From Phaeoceros laevis (taxonomy: Eukaryota > Anthocerotophyta > Anthocerotopsida > Notothyladales): DNA of 61,900 nucleotides. The notes under the pieces are model-generated. The model worked only from the letters and a program-made list of their open reading frames with translations. It did not search any database and was not told the origin of the DNA. This document shows, in pieces, positions 21,953 to 34,285 of this stretch. The stretch is taken from positions 100,214-162,113 of the forward strand of contig JBNGIQ010009287.1 of the NCBI GenBank assembly GCA_049999765.1, read 5' to 3'. Position 1 is the stretch's first letter, and each line of letters opens with the position of its first letter. Both the position numbers and the translations under genes were made by a program.

Positions 21953-22891
21953 TGTCAGGTTATGCTGATGGACATCTGCTAAGGCATACAGGCTAGCCTT
22001 TTAGTGCGTTGATAGGTAGATTTTATCTTTACATATATATATGCATAATTACCTAGCTATTTCTAACTTGGCCTATAAACATGGGTTATTGCGAGTTCCG
22101 CGATATGTGAACTATGTTACCGGCCGTCCCGGGCAACTGGACGTAACTGGCCAGCTTCAGTTGGCATTCAAGTGAAGGTTGTGAGTGGAGGCTGCATGCG
22201 GAGCTGTGATGGCGCCTTGTGGGAAGACCAACGGGCGTAGTAATGGTGCGCAATGCCACCAAGACGGTAACGGTAGCAGAATCGCCGCCCGCTCTGACAG
22301 CTGCTCTTAGGGCTGGCTGGCGGCCATGGTTTCTCAGTTTTGCAATTCTCCAGGCAGGACGCAGCTGCCGTAGCGTTGCTGGCCTGCGCATTGATGTCTT
22401 GAACTGTCCATTTCTTAAGGAATACCCTCTTGCAGCTTAGATGCTTGAGGTTCTGAGTTGAAGTGTTGCTGTTCTCGAGATTTGTGGGTGAATGAGCTAA
22501 CTTATGACACCGGTGTCTTGCTTGCATGCGTCGCGACAATCACACACACTGCTACGCGGAGCATCGAAGTGCTAGTGCAGTTCATTGTTTTTGACTTGTT
22601 TTGCTCAGGTTGTGCTGCTACTGCTGCAGTCAGCAAGCTTGGTTTTATGTCTCTTTGTCACACATGATTGCCGATGCTGCATAGCCAGTAATGCTAGCTG
22701 GATAGTTCATGTGGTTGCCGTTGTGTTTCTGGCAGCTATGTAGCTGAGTAGTAGCACATGTGCATTTCATTTTCTGCTGTAAACAACCGCTAATGAAGGA
22801 ATGTGATACTGACCAGCTGCTGCATTCTAGGATTCAGGCTAGGCTTGTGTTGCACGACTTTTCACAGCAAACGATACCATGTAGCATGACA
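21953..22891. mobile_element. Second LTR-like insert, 939 bp, nested in the LINE
   Basis: The insert starts TGTCAGGTTATG and ends TAGCATGACA (TG...CA, with a 5-base terminal inverted repeat TGTCA/TGACA) and is flanked by the 4-bp duplication TCAG (21949-21952 and 22892-22895). It interrupts the LINE endonuclease between ELAD and RVVSIG. It has no convincing ORF. A solo LTR is the simplest reading; a nonautonomous DNA element is possible. Confidence 0.55.
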
Positions 22892-23045
22892 TCAGCAAGC
22901 TCAAGCTTAACTACGATCGCTCTACTACCCCTTGACTCATCAGCCTCCAGCCACCAAGTCTTGCCTTGAGGCAAAAAAATTCGTTTAATTTCGTCTATTT
23001 TCAGCTGGTTCAGCTTATGCTCTTGAATTAGGACTATGTCCCAGT
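22892..23045 (-). pseudogene. LINE endonuclease fragment, N-terminal part
   Basis: The minus strand reads NWDIVLIQEHKLNQLKIDEI, then LPQGKTWWLEADESRGSRAI, the AP-endonuclease-like start of the same LINE ORF2. The preceding part is missing: at 23045 the sequence changes abruptly into a minisatellite. Confidence 0.75.
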
Positions 23046-23310
23046 TGGGTGCTGAGGTTCTCATAGGTGCTGAGGTTCTCACAAGTGTTGAGGTTACCAC
23101 AATTGATGAGGTTAGGATAAGTGCTAAGGTTATCACAAGTGTTGGTGACGAGGTTATGACAAGCACTGATGTCCTCACAACTGCTCAAGCTACTGAACAT
23201 GGAATGACAACTTTTGGTGGAGCTCAGGCTACTGAACATCAAGTGGCAACCTTTGGTGGACCTCAGGTTACAGATGGTGATTCTGGTGGAGCTCAGGCTA
23301 CTATAGATGG
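23036..23310 (+). repeat. Coding-type minisatellites: 18-bp and 39-bp units
   Basis: About seven degenerate 18-bp units (core GTGCTGAGGTTCTCACAA) run from 23045 to 23178, keep one open frame and encode a six-residue repeat (GAEVLT, SVEVTT, SAKVIT). They pass into about three 39-bp units coding TEHGMTTFGGAQA-like repeats. The preserved frame suggests a former protein-coding region. Confidence 0.7.
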
Positions 23311-23763
23311 AGATGTGCCAAGTACAAATAAGGGGAAACAAGCTGCGGACAAGGGAAAATGCAAAGGCGATGGCCTATGGGTGACACGCCACGGCCAGGT
23401 GGGAGCAAGATGCCAGCGACCACCTGTGACACAGGTCCTACCGTAGGTCCTAGTGCAATGGTGGATGGTAACTCTAAGGCTCCCAACATTAGAGTTACCC
23501 GGGGTGGCCTCAAGAAACCGGTGGGGGTGAAGAAGTCCTCCCCAAAGAAGACGGTGACAGCTGCAGTCACTGCAGCTGTATCCAAGAGAGCCAAGAAGAC
23601 GACACTAGCGATCAACAAGGAGTGTGCAGAGCTGAAACCAGGAGACAACTTCATGGTGATGGCTCCCGAAAACCATGCAGAAGGTGTGAACTTTTGGTTC
23701 CTACAGTGTTACCACCCCATGCACAAGCTCTCTAGTAAGGCCTTCCCGCGATCCTTTAGATAG
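23311..23763 (+). pseudogene. Lys-rich ORF fragment of unknown origin
   Basis: The reading frame continues from the minisatellite, shifts once near 23400, and runs to a stop at 23763. It has a Lys/Ala-rich stretch (KKPVGVKKSSPKKTVTAAV) and ends with a more ordered segment, LKPGDNFMVMAPENHAEGVN, followed by FWFLQCYHP. I do not recognise the family; a transposon-derived protein is possible. No start or partner exon was identified. Confidence 0.35.
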
Positions 23764-23818
23764 GCCGCTTTGTTCATTTCCAAACCACACACCTAATATC
23801 ATCTTAACAAAAATTGCC

Positions 23819-24234
23819 TTGTCATGCCCAAGGGTTTAGAGCGGTTTCGCATGAGCCCGGGCCCGGTTCCGGCTATTGCTAGACGATAAGTTTGTGTCGC
23901 CGTGGCAGGCTTTTTTAAGCCTCTGAAATAGCCGGGTACCGGGCTCCGCACCGCGCGGAGCCGGGTCCCGATTTAGTAAGGGCTAACGATAGCCGACCCG
24001 GCTCTCGTTTTCAGTAGGTGGTGGCGGTCACGGTGACCGCCACCTTCCTGTTCCCACGTTTTCACTCATCCCTGAACGACGCCATAGCCAGCGGCTGTCT
24101 GTTGACCAGGGCACCTCCCGCTTGCTGCCTGTGGCGCCAAAAATTTCACCCGGACCCAGGCGTGGAAAATCCGCATCATGCGAACACCCGGGACCCGGGT
24201 TCATGCGAAACAGCCCTTAACCCTTGTCATGCTC
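23819..24234. mobile_element. MITE with 34-bp TIRs, probably Mutator-like
   Basis: An element of about 394 bp (23830-24223) has inverted ends: the left begins AAGGGTTTAGAGCGGTTTCG and the inverted right end matches over about 34 bp with few differences (GTTTCGCATGA then CCCGGG in both). Flanks are TTGTCATGCCC (23819-23829) and TTGTCATGCTC (24224-24234), a 9-11-bp duplication typical of Mutator-like elements. The interior is GC-rich with a near-perfect palindrome GGTGGCGGTCAC-G-GTGACCGCCACC near 24017-24041. It has no transposase. Confidence 0.65.
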
Positions 24235-24711
24235 AAGGGTTGAGGGTTGAGCTGATGTGCAATCACTCTACCTTGTCCACTAGTACGTCTATTGCCAAAT
24301 GGTAGCGGGCGTGCTGCTACTGGCTAGTATGGACAGCGTTGTGTTGCAAACTCGAATGGATCAGCATGAGCTCCCCTAAAAACCTCGAAAGAAATAAAAT
24401 CAACACATACAACATCCGGAGTCCAGTGTGCTAGTACGAAAAACTACCCTCGGCATTATTATGAAATAATAATAGCGTTACATTTTATAGTGTTGTTTAG
24501 GCCTACTATGAGCGATTCACAGTAAGTCAAAAGCTGGACATGGTGAGCGGCGACTAACGTGCACCGGACACTGATGCTCAGAGGGATTGAATCCTGTCGT
24601 AGGGCCGGCACTACATATCGTGACTGCAAACAAACACCTTTGATTGACCCAGTCAGCTTTGTATAGCAGTCAAAGTAACTCATCAAGGCTTGGATCCATC
24701 CCCAGCTCGAG
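24235..24711. other. Intergenic, 3' flank of NUP98-NUP96
   Basis: No gene is recognised. AT-rich sequence probably containing the NUP98-NUP96 3' UTR. Confidence 0.5.
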
Positions 24712-27700
24712 TCATACAAAGACAGCTCCAGAAAGCGAAGAGCTGAAGGTTGATGCTGCTCCTCGCAGCCGGCTGAGGTGCTTGTCCCCTGGTACTGTGG
24801 AGTCCATAATGGCCTTGTACAGGTCCAAACCCATGGTTGAAGAGAAAGGTAGGGCTGCCGACTTGCTTAGGAGTAAATGAGCCACAGTATCTGCCATTTT
24901 TGAATACGCCACACTGCACATGGAAGTCAGTTGATTAGAGCCAGGAGGCTTCTCAATTCAAGCAAGCCTCGCGTTACAAGGCCAATTACAGGACATTTAC
25001 CTTAGTTCGGCTGATGATCTTGTGAGCCAAACAACTCTAGACTCCTGGAGGTGCGCTAGAAAAATCTTAGTTACCTCGGCACTTGATTGCATGGCGTCCT
25101 GAAAGCACAGAGTATCTAGTAAACAACCCTGCAGCCTGTCTAGCTTTGATGCATCACAAACATCAATTTTAGCATCAACCTATATGACAAGGTACTGGTG
25201 TATTTCACGTGTGGTCACAAGGGACATGTCAATCTTACCCTGCTGTCAAAAAGCTCCAAGAGATGCTCGAGCCGGTTCTTGAGAGAGTAGAACTCAAGGA
25301 AGATCGCAGCACCCGAACTCCAACTTTCTATCTCAGCCCTGTGGGCTTCCAGCTTTGTTGCACAGTTCCACACATCAGAATGTTTTCCTGCAGCAGTGAG
25401 GTGGTCAATCAAGAATGCCTCCAACAAAACAGGCCTCCCTCTCTCAAACACAACACACCGGTGAGCCACTGTACCACTGGTAAACCAAACGGGTGCGATT
25501 GTACTCATGAACATGCTGTGTGCAGCATGCCATTGGAAACTCTTCATAAGATGTTTGAGCGCCTTATTGCTGTCTCGGACATACTGCCAATAAATAGCCT
25601 GATGCAAACACAGCAGTTTTTGTAATGAACACCAATGCCAACATTTAGACCATGAGAAAGGGTCAAATGCTTGTAATCACCTGGGCCTCGTGCAGCCACT
25701 TCAAGGGGACATGGAGCACATCTACCAGAAACTGCATCTGCAACTCTGAGTGGCTCCATGTTTCACAATACTGGAGAAGAATCTCCCGTACCACATTCTC
25801 ATGTATGTGGTTGTGCTGTGGAGATGAAGGCATATGCAGTACAACATATAGAGCCCAATGGCATAATCCAACAGCAAGAAGCTGTCCAACAAAATTCATG
25901 TGCAGTGCATGTACCGGTGGAAACTCTAGCACACCCACAGCTTCCAGAACACCTTGTTGATGCCAGGCTAATCGATGATCCAGACGGTCAAAGGTGGAAC
26001 TTCCACATGATAGCATTTTTCCAAGAGATGACTCGTCCGCAAGTTGCGCATGCAGTAGCAAAAGGTAGTAATTGCTGTCAAAACACATATTAGGACCCAA
26101 GGTCTTCACACCATTATCTTCAAGGTACATGGGAATAGGAGGAGGAGCCTCACCATGATCTACATGCTGCCAGTACTTGCCTATGATCTTACCAAGCTCA
26201 GTATCGGGTGCAAGCTGATACCACATCAACAACCCTAAGTAACGTTTCCAGTCAACAGTGCTAGTCCCTAGAGCACCCTGCACATCACCAGCAAGGAGCT
26301 TGAATATGCGAAAGTGCTCCAAATCAATCAAAGATTGATCTGCACCCTCTCTGGCCCACAGATTGATCTGTGCAGAAAGATCTTCGCGATTAACTAAGGG
26401 TCCTCCAGCCTGACTCAATAACAGAGCCATCCGCACATCCCCAATTATAAATGCCTGTTCAACTGCATCATCAAGCTGTCGTGCTGTTAGAAGTAAAAAC
26501 AGCTTACGGTACTCAACCTCCGTCATCCATTGCAGATCACGGGCTAGAAGATGGCCAACACTGTCCTGTAGCCAACTGCTGAACTTGGCCCTTGTGACTA
26601 GAACATGTGCGTCTGTGTCAATGGCACTCTTGCACTCTGAGATTCTTCCATCTTCTGATCCATCGTCATGCATTACAGTGGATACTCGAGTATGACACCT
26701 TTCTGAGAATAAGACGTCCATAAGTTGCCATACAGTAGACTGATGCCGAAGAACAATAGAATCCTCAGGTGAAACTGCGTTGATGACTTGCTGTTTCTTA
26801 GCGAGGCTCCCATAGTCACCACATACTCCCGGAAGCTCTTTCCCAGTGCAAATCAATCTTCTCAATTTCAGTTCATGCTGCTCAACAGAACCATGACAGA
26901 TCTGGCTCATTGAGAAATGTAAAGATAGCGGACTCACAAACTGCAACTCAACAAGCTCAGCTTGTACATTCCCTTCTTTGTCCATACAAGTCCTGTCAAG
27001 AGCCACCTTCTCAACATGGATGCATGAAGACATTCTTCCATCACTGTTGGAACTACCCACCAGCATCCCACTGTGGACAAGGCGACCTTGTGGACCCCAG
27101 CCAACACGGAAAGAGCTTCCGAGGAACAGCGCAGCATCCGATACATGATCAAATTTTGAGTGCACAACTGACCTTGCATCACGGTTGAAGCCACAAAGTC
27201 TTGGCCTCTTAGAGACAGAGGATTCTCCTGTACTAGTCAGAGAACGAGAGCAAACAGGAGACACAAATGGCGGAGAATCTGGCAGAACCTTGTAAGCTGA
27301 CAGCTCTGCAGATATTTGAGAGTGGAGGTGTGATGACCCTTTCCAGGCTGCTTGTAGACTTCTCCTAGACCTTGAGCACCCTGCAACAGGTGGTGTCAAT
27401 GCACCTTCTCCACGATGTCCGAATTTATGTTGACTAGTACTTCCATCTGTTTGCCGATCGGCCTGAATAGAGACAAACTTCGTTGCTCTACTGTTTCCAG
27501 TCACCGCCTTGCTACACAATCCCAGTTGTGCAGCATCTTCTACATCCTGAAGTGGGAAAAAGAGCGATCTCATCTGATGCATCTTCACAGGATCCAGTCT
27601 CAACTGCACAGGTAGTGAATGAGGCAGAGCTGACTGCATATTAATGATTTGCATGTCCTCCAGCTCATCTCCAGCTTCCACCTGGTTAGAAGTCTCTATT

Positions 27701-30700
27701 ATCCTATCAAGCACCTGTTCGGGCTTGTTTTCTAGTGACCTGTGGAAGCCCTCCACGCCTTCCATCATGTCGGTCCCTGCCAAAGCCACTGCATCCTTCA
27801 AATCTCGTGCATATGCTTCTTCCTCGTCAGACTCATCCAAACCATATCTGCTGAAGTGTTTAACACGAAATGTCCATTCACCTTTCAAAGCATTATACGA
27901 TACAAACTCTGCACCCTGCTCCTCAGTTTTCCTTTTCAATTTCTTTTCGAACCTATCTGCTTCTAACCCATCCATGTACTGCTGACCTGTCTTCTTATCC
28001 ACACACTTGACGTTCAATAGAGTCACCTCCGCAGCCTTGTTGAGACCCTGACCAACTGCTGGCTTTTTACTCTCATCCATGTAAACAAGTACCTCACATT
28101 TGTTAAACTGCACGATTCCCTCCAGATCAAGCCGCCTAACATCAGTTTCTCCCAAAAACTTCACGGACCCAAATTGCCTCCGTCCCACCACAAAATCAAT
28201 CACTCTACGGCAATAGCCACTCTCAGCTCGTTCTTTTGCAGCCAACTCCTGAATTCTTGGCTCCGTATAATAATCAGAGTGGCGAAGCTTGGGCATAAGA
28301 GCTTCTATATCTGCACCATGCTCATAAGCGATTGCAGCCTCTCCGGCTCGATGGCCAGTAATGGAAATGTACCCATTACCCCTATGACTATGCTCATCCC
28401 GTGCTCCATTCTGCTTGGTCCCAGACTTTTGAGACTTCAGAGGCAAAACAGAGGCTTGTAGAGAGTCATCCCTATTCGGACTTGGTCGACTTGCTCGAGG
28501 ACCTGCATGTATATCCAGACTTTGTTACAAATAATGAACTACTCTGGATTTATTACAAGAAGCCTATATATGGTCAACAACTCTGGCACCACAATGTGAA
28601 AAAGGCTCCCAAGTAAACAAAATCACACTTACTTTCCCCATTGCTTACTTCCCTCTCTTGAGATTCAAACCCTAAACCACCAGCATGTGCAATTTTTGGT
28701 GAGTATGAACCAAGAACCAAAAGTTAGTTAAGAATCGTACACCATTCAAGAAAGAGGCAAGTCCAAAAGGGTATACAAGCCCTACAAGGTAATGCTTCCA
28801 ACATTTTTCGAAATAATCAGCTTAAGTTCATTGGAAGGAAAAACACGGGTCACTCAAACACTGCAGTTTGCTAAAGTATCACATGCAGCTTACTGGATTT
28901 CTGTAATGGTGTGGCAATTTCTCGGACATCAGCTCCATACTTAGCAAACACACTGGGAGATGAAGGGGGCTGATCTGGCTGACGAATGAACAGTGCCCTG
29001 GGATTCTCTCGGGGAACAAAAAGCACATCAGCCTTTGGAGTATTTGGAGTTTCTTCACTGTCGTTGAAGAAGGAGACCTGCAGAAGATGAGCAGCACTCG
29101 GTGAGGCTAACCACACTACTCACACAATGGTTTTTTAACACGTGACATAAAAGTAGGTCTACGAAGGATACAACGTACTTTTGGGCTATCCTTCTTTGGA
29201 TGGTACCTCCGTGCATGCAATCGCACCTTCGACCTCTGTGTTATATGCCTTGGGGTAAGGAGAGACGTTGTGTGCACCTGTGCCGGCTTAGGGTACACCT
29301 GACACCCCACCAGCCAGACACAATTCCACAAACATTCCATAGGGTTCATCACTTCGCTTCACACGAAACATTGTCAAAAGTTAAACCCCTGGACACTTAC
29401 AGGCATGCTTGAAATTCCGTACTGCACAGAAGGACCTGTTCCTGCACTCCTGGCAATTGACATTTGTGGCATTGCTGGCAGGGTCCCAAAAGGATTGCTT
29501 ACGGGCAGAGGAGTTGCTGCTAGGACACTTTGCAACGCCCTGCACATGGTCTCCAAAAGGCGCAGCATGTTACAGAGGTTACTACAAAATCAGTTCAAAA
29601 TTTTCAAAAACATCAGCCACTAGGGCCTCACTGTTGTGTGTATGTCGCTGCGCCAAATGCGGGAGCTTGGGACCCAGCACCAAAGATGCTCCCACCTGAT
29701 AAAACAACCACTAAATGAGGCAGGTAGGACTCTGATACGTGCTTGTCATCTTCACAAAATAAATACAGATGCATACCACCTACCCGGCTGCGGTGATACT
29801 CCAAAATTTTGCGGGAAGCTGTAAGCCCCAGATGTTGGCCCTGGTGTTGCAAATGCTCCAAATAACGTTGATGGCTGAGCATAAATGGGTATCAGTGGGC
29901 AGATGACAAAACAACTGAAGACTCTGTTTCCCCTTTGCATTTCACAAAGTTTCTAAAAAACTTGATTAGAAAAATTGTGCCAGAATCACCGCAGTTCAGG
30001 AGCAGCTCTGCAAAGAATGCACCACCTCACCTGGTCTCACACCCTAGTTGAGCAGAAAGGAGAGACACAAGCAGCCTTCAAATTAGTTGAAGCAGAGAAG
30101 GTTTCCGAGCCTGTTAGAAGAGTGCTTACAGTTGAAGATGCAAGTCCAGCTGGTTTTGGCTGCGGGAAGATGGATGACGGAGTGGTATTGTTGAACAATC
30201 CTCCACCGAAGGATGGACCACTTGATGCTCCAAACGCAGGAGTGGAGGCTCCAAAAGCTGGAGATGATGACCCTGAAAATATTGATGCCGAGGATTGTCC
30301 ACCAAACAAACCACCTCCAAAGCCTGGGGATGACGTGAAGTTTGGAGTTGAAGCAGAAGCACTGAAAGCAGAGCTTGAACCGAAAGCCAAGCTGGTGCTA
30401 CTAAAAATAGATGCTCCAAAGGCTGATGATGAAGCACCAAAAGCGCCAGAGCTAAAAGCAGGGCTACTTGCACCAAAAGGACTTGCTGCTATTCCAAAAG
30501 CAGGGGAGGAGCTTGTCCCGAAGGCAGTGGCTGACGGCTGTGATCCAAATGGTGAAGTACCAGACCCAAAACTTGATCCAAAAGATGTGGTTCCAGTACC
30601 AAAGGCAGGGGTAGTAGAAGCTCCGAAGGCTGGTTTAGATTGTGTAAACAGACTAGACGTGGTGGCACCTGCAAAAGGGTTTTGATTCGAGGACTGTGCA

Positions 30701-32858
30701 AAGGGTGTTGTCCCTCCAAATGGGTTGGTCGCAGGTTGGGATGCCCCAAAGATGCCTCCAGCAGGAACTGGTTGTGTTGCTGGATGCAGACCACCTACAA
30801 AGTATTACAAAACAGTTGAAAGAGAAAATTCGAGACATTCAGTAGCAGAAATGATTCGATAAGATAAAATCAGGTCAGAGTTTCCATTGACTATTCCCAG
30901 AGGTTACCTTTGTCCTTCGACTGATAGTCTTCCCACCGAAGCTCCTCGGGACTTTTACTTTTGTACACAGGCATGGCTGAGATGGACATGAACTTGCCCC
31001 CCTGCCCAGCACTTGTATCAGGGTCATTTGTTGCTGTATAAGGTGACATTCTAGTGCCTGCACGCTGTCCGCCGAAAGTTGTTGCTCCAAAAGCAGACGT
31101 TCCAAAGGTTGGAGAAGTAGTTGCACCTAAACTCAAGCAGACCCAGGAAGCGGGTAAGGAGCGTCTAAAGCTTGGTTTCAATTCAACAGACCAAGTGACT
31201 TCTGTCAGTCAGAATAAGAAGCTAACTCATTACCAAATGCTGACACAGCTTGCACACCAAATGGAGAAGTCGAACCCCCACCAAACACTGGCGTACTCCC
31301 AAATGCAGTAGTTGTAGTAGCTCCAAACGCTGGAGCTGATTGTCCAAACCCAGGAGTGGTACTGCCAAATGCTGGTGTGGATGACCCAAATGAAGGGGTA
31401 GATGTTGCTCCAAAGGACGGAGTAGAACTTGCAGCAAATGCAGGGTTGCTAGCTCCAAAACCAGGGCTCGCAGTGGATCCAAACGCAGGAGAAGATGCAC
31501 CAAAGGCCGGAGTTGTGCCAAAAGTTTGACTTCCAAAAGCTGACTGTGTTTGCCCAAATGTAGGGGCTCCAAATGGGTTTGCCTGCACTGGGCCAGCTGT
31601 GCCAAAGGACCCAAAAGGTGTAGCCGGCTTTTGACCAAACACAGATGGCCCTGAGAAAATCCGTATCACCTCTCAGCATGGAACTACCTGACTTAAAATC
31701 TGCTCAAATCAACAAGGCCAAACAGTACGATAAACCTAAAGCAACAGCAACACATCATTTACCTCCAAATTGGGTGCTGCCAAAAGATGGTGTTGATGTT
31801 GATCCACCAAAAGCAGGAGTAGTGGCTCCAAAGGATCCAGGCTGGGACGATCCAAAGACACTTGTTGCAGTCCCACTTCCAAACATCGAATTACCTGTCT
31901 GAGCCCCAAAACTAGCACCACCAAAAGGTTTGGGACCAAACGGGCTTGCTTGATTCGCTCCAAATGGATTTGCTGAAGGAGTTGAGCCGAAGGGGTAGGA
32001 TGCAGTGGTTGCACTTCCAAACGGGCTTGGGGTAGAGGCCCCAAAGGCTGCATTATTATTGTGGCAACAGCACGTCATCACTTAGGCTAACTCCAAAAGT
32101 AAAACCTCTAACTCAGAATCCAGTCTAGCCGTTATTGCAGGCACCTCAGCTCATCAGGTAAGACGGTCCAATACATTCCAGTGTTTTGGACCATGTCACC
32201 TGATTCTCGTTTAAACCTTTGAACTAAGAGCTTTGATGGACCTTGAAAACATGCAGTTAATGCTCAGATCTGGCTGAGGGCCAGGCTGGATAGAGCAGTA
32301 CATTTGCACCACCACGATCAAGTTCTAAACCAACATAGCTCCCAAAACATACGAACTAACAACGCAGTGTGCGTTTAACATTCTCACCCAACAACCATAA
32401 GTGGAGGCCCGAAGTCACAGTCAAGATAATGTTCCGCAGAGTACGAGTACGTTTCGTATACATAGGAAACAGACAACACCAAAAAAAGGAGCCAACCTAC
32501 TGAGGTTCTTGTATAACGAACAAATACCCTACTGATCTAGCGTAGTTTCAGTAAGACAGCTGCAAGTCCACTGAACGGATAAGGCAATCATGAAAGAGCA
32601 AAACCCAACCAGACAGCACAAAGACAACATGTCTTGGAAGACAGAGGGGACCAAACAAAAAGTCTATGACCTACGGGATTGCAAGTATTGGAGCTTGGGT
32701 ATTAAATGCTGCTCAACGTGAAGGCAATGCACAACAGCTAGCACTCAAATGCTTGGCCAGTCTGTGAACCGAGATATGCACATTACAAAGAAGATATGCA
32801 AAGAACGACAATAAACATCAATGTCTGAGCAAAACTTACGGCTGGACGATCCAAACAT
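24712..32858 (-). CDS. NUP98: NUP98-NUP96 nucleoporin precursor (single fused gene)
   Basis: Predicted 1921-residue nuclear-pore precursor that self-cleaves into Nup98 (FG nucleoporin) and Nup96 (Y-complex scaffold). Fourteen exons join in frame: 32858-32840, 32047-31763, 31650-31234, 31126-30908, 30794-30130, 29874-29784, 29695-29632, 29539-29401, 29298-29179, 29077-28894, 28502-25681, 25598-25239, 25179-25001 and 24913-24712. Residues 1-240 and 314-600 are FG/GLFG-like repeats. Residues 241-313 hold the GLEBS motif that binds RAE1 ([14 protein letters not shown]). [14 protein letters not shown] and [20 protein letters not shown] follow. The autopeptidase domain (about 795-955) ends KHFSRYGL, with the scissile bond between Phe951 and Ser952. 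Nup96 follows in the same 2.8-kb exon ([14 protein letters not shown], then [10 protein letters not shown]) and ends [13 protein letters not shown]...; stop TGA. Exon 1 codes only six whole residues, MFGSSS. Residues around 1715 ([11 protein letters not shown]) may be a retained in-frame intron. Confidence 0.9.
27850..27858 (-). other. Autoproteolytic His-Phe-Ser site of NUP98-NUP96
   Basis: CACTTCAGC on the minus strand encodes His-Phe-Ser at 950-952, the signature of the nucleoporin autopeptidase; cleavage occurs before Ser. The acidic EESDEEE-like start of the Nup96 part follows directly in frame. Confidence 0.85.
32048..32839 (-). other. Large first intron of NUP98-NUP96
   Basis: A 792-bp intron, much larger than the others (about 82-390 bp), separates a 19-nt first coding exon from the first FG exon. 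The donor is C|GTAAGT and the acceptor ATGCAG. Its content shows no coding potential; first introns often carry regulatory sequence, but that is not shown here. Confidence 0.7.
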
Positions 32859-34285
32859 TTGGGCAGAGGGTCAATTGCGCACCTGCAAGAGCAGAAGTCT
32901 TAGTATTGTTAAAGACAGCCGAATCAGAGGTCATCGCAGAGGGAAATGATTGATTATCACGTGCAGTCCAGACAATATGAACAGGCAAATTGTTCTTTAA
33001 GGAGGAATGTTCACTGAGTCTCTGGCACACGATGCAGAGCACAACCAAAAACCAGAAGGATCGCAAGGTAGTCACATGTTTACAACTCTCGGAGAAGACC
33101 CCCGAAGTGCAATTAAAGCCTGCAAATAAATTTCTAAGCAATAAAGGACGGACCCTGCACGACAGCATCTGTAAGGGGGCACTAAGCCATTACGATGTAA
33201 GAGGCCTGCCACAAGAAGCCCCCTGCAGGCAGAATCCTCTTGGCAGCCAGAAAGCAAATCTACTCCGTCGGAGCAAGCCACGCGCACCTGCAGAGGCGTG
33301 CACCACGCGACAACACAAGACCACGACGCTCCCGTTAACGATCGACAGAGGCGAGCAGTGAAGTCTGTCTGTGCTTGGAGCAGTTCAGGATAACTGTGAA
33401 GAAAGGTGGCAGGGCCGTCCAAATCCGCACCTAGTACGCTCGCCTCCGGTGCTAGCCACCCAGGCCACCAACTCCGGGAGGGGTGCCCTGCCAGGCGGGA
33501 TTACGACTGAGACGGTGCAGGTGCCGGCAGTGCGTCAGAAGTGTCAAACACAAGCCGAGCGTGCGCCATCCCAGGAACTCTTGAAGTCGGGCGAAGGTAT
33601 GTAAACAGCAAGCAGAGCTTGCATATAGCAAACAAGGAGGGAACCAGGTCCATGAAATAGGCCTCCCCTAACTCCGTTGATTTTGCATGTATGGCTAAGT
33701 GTGCAAATGATTACGGTGTTTTTCACCTCTTGGTCCCTTCGGAGCTGGTGAGCCGGACGTTCCATCCCACATACATAGTCTAACTGCGGTCGAACAAGCT
33801 CTGCCCTTCATAATAGAGGAGCTGCGGCCCACTTAGGGTTAAGTTAATAAATCGCCCTAGGGAGGGTTAGGCCTGCCTGGTGTGTATAACAACGTGGGTG
33901 TTTTAGCTTTGCTTTACTTGCTGCTCAGCTGAGCACTACTTAACAGTTGCTCTCGGCTGGAAAGCACAATGGCAAAAAGCTTGCTCGCTTGGGTTGCGTT
34001 TCAGCACCGGGATCATGCCCCTTGCGTTCACACGAGAGGCCAGAGCCTGCACAAGTTAGAGGGTAAGTAAAATTAATGCTTCCAAAGCTAGGCAAGCAGT
34101 TCTAACAACAACACCTTCTTACACTAACACGGATAGTATGATACACATGCTTACGCTGCTGCCCCCCTCACAGACTGCTCGTATGCTATGTGGATGGGAT
34201 TGTGATCTGTCCAATATGCCATGCTAGCTCTAGACTTGTATTCATCTGCCGGTATGTTTGTCCATACATGTTCAAGCTGGGAATT
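32859..34285. other. Upstream flank of NUP98-NUP96, nothing recognised
   Basis: It holds the presumed promoter and 5' UTR of NUP98-NUP96, then sequence without recognisable genes. The open frames at 32990-33600 are short and overlap in antisense. Confidence 0.5.

Noticed and set aside
25045-25074. A 30-nt intron in NUP96 (GTAACT...CTCCAG)
   Set aside because: Too short to splice and reads through in frame; treated as exon.
29975-30685. Plus-strand 236-codon ORF rich in Pro, Lys and Asp
   Set aside because: It is the antisense of the NUP98 FG-repeat exon; biased codon use there opens the opposite strand.
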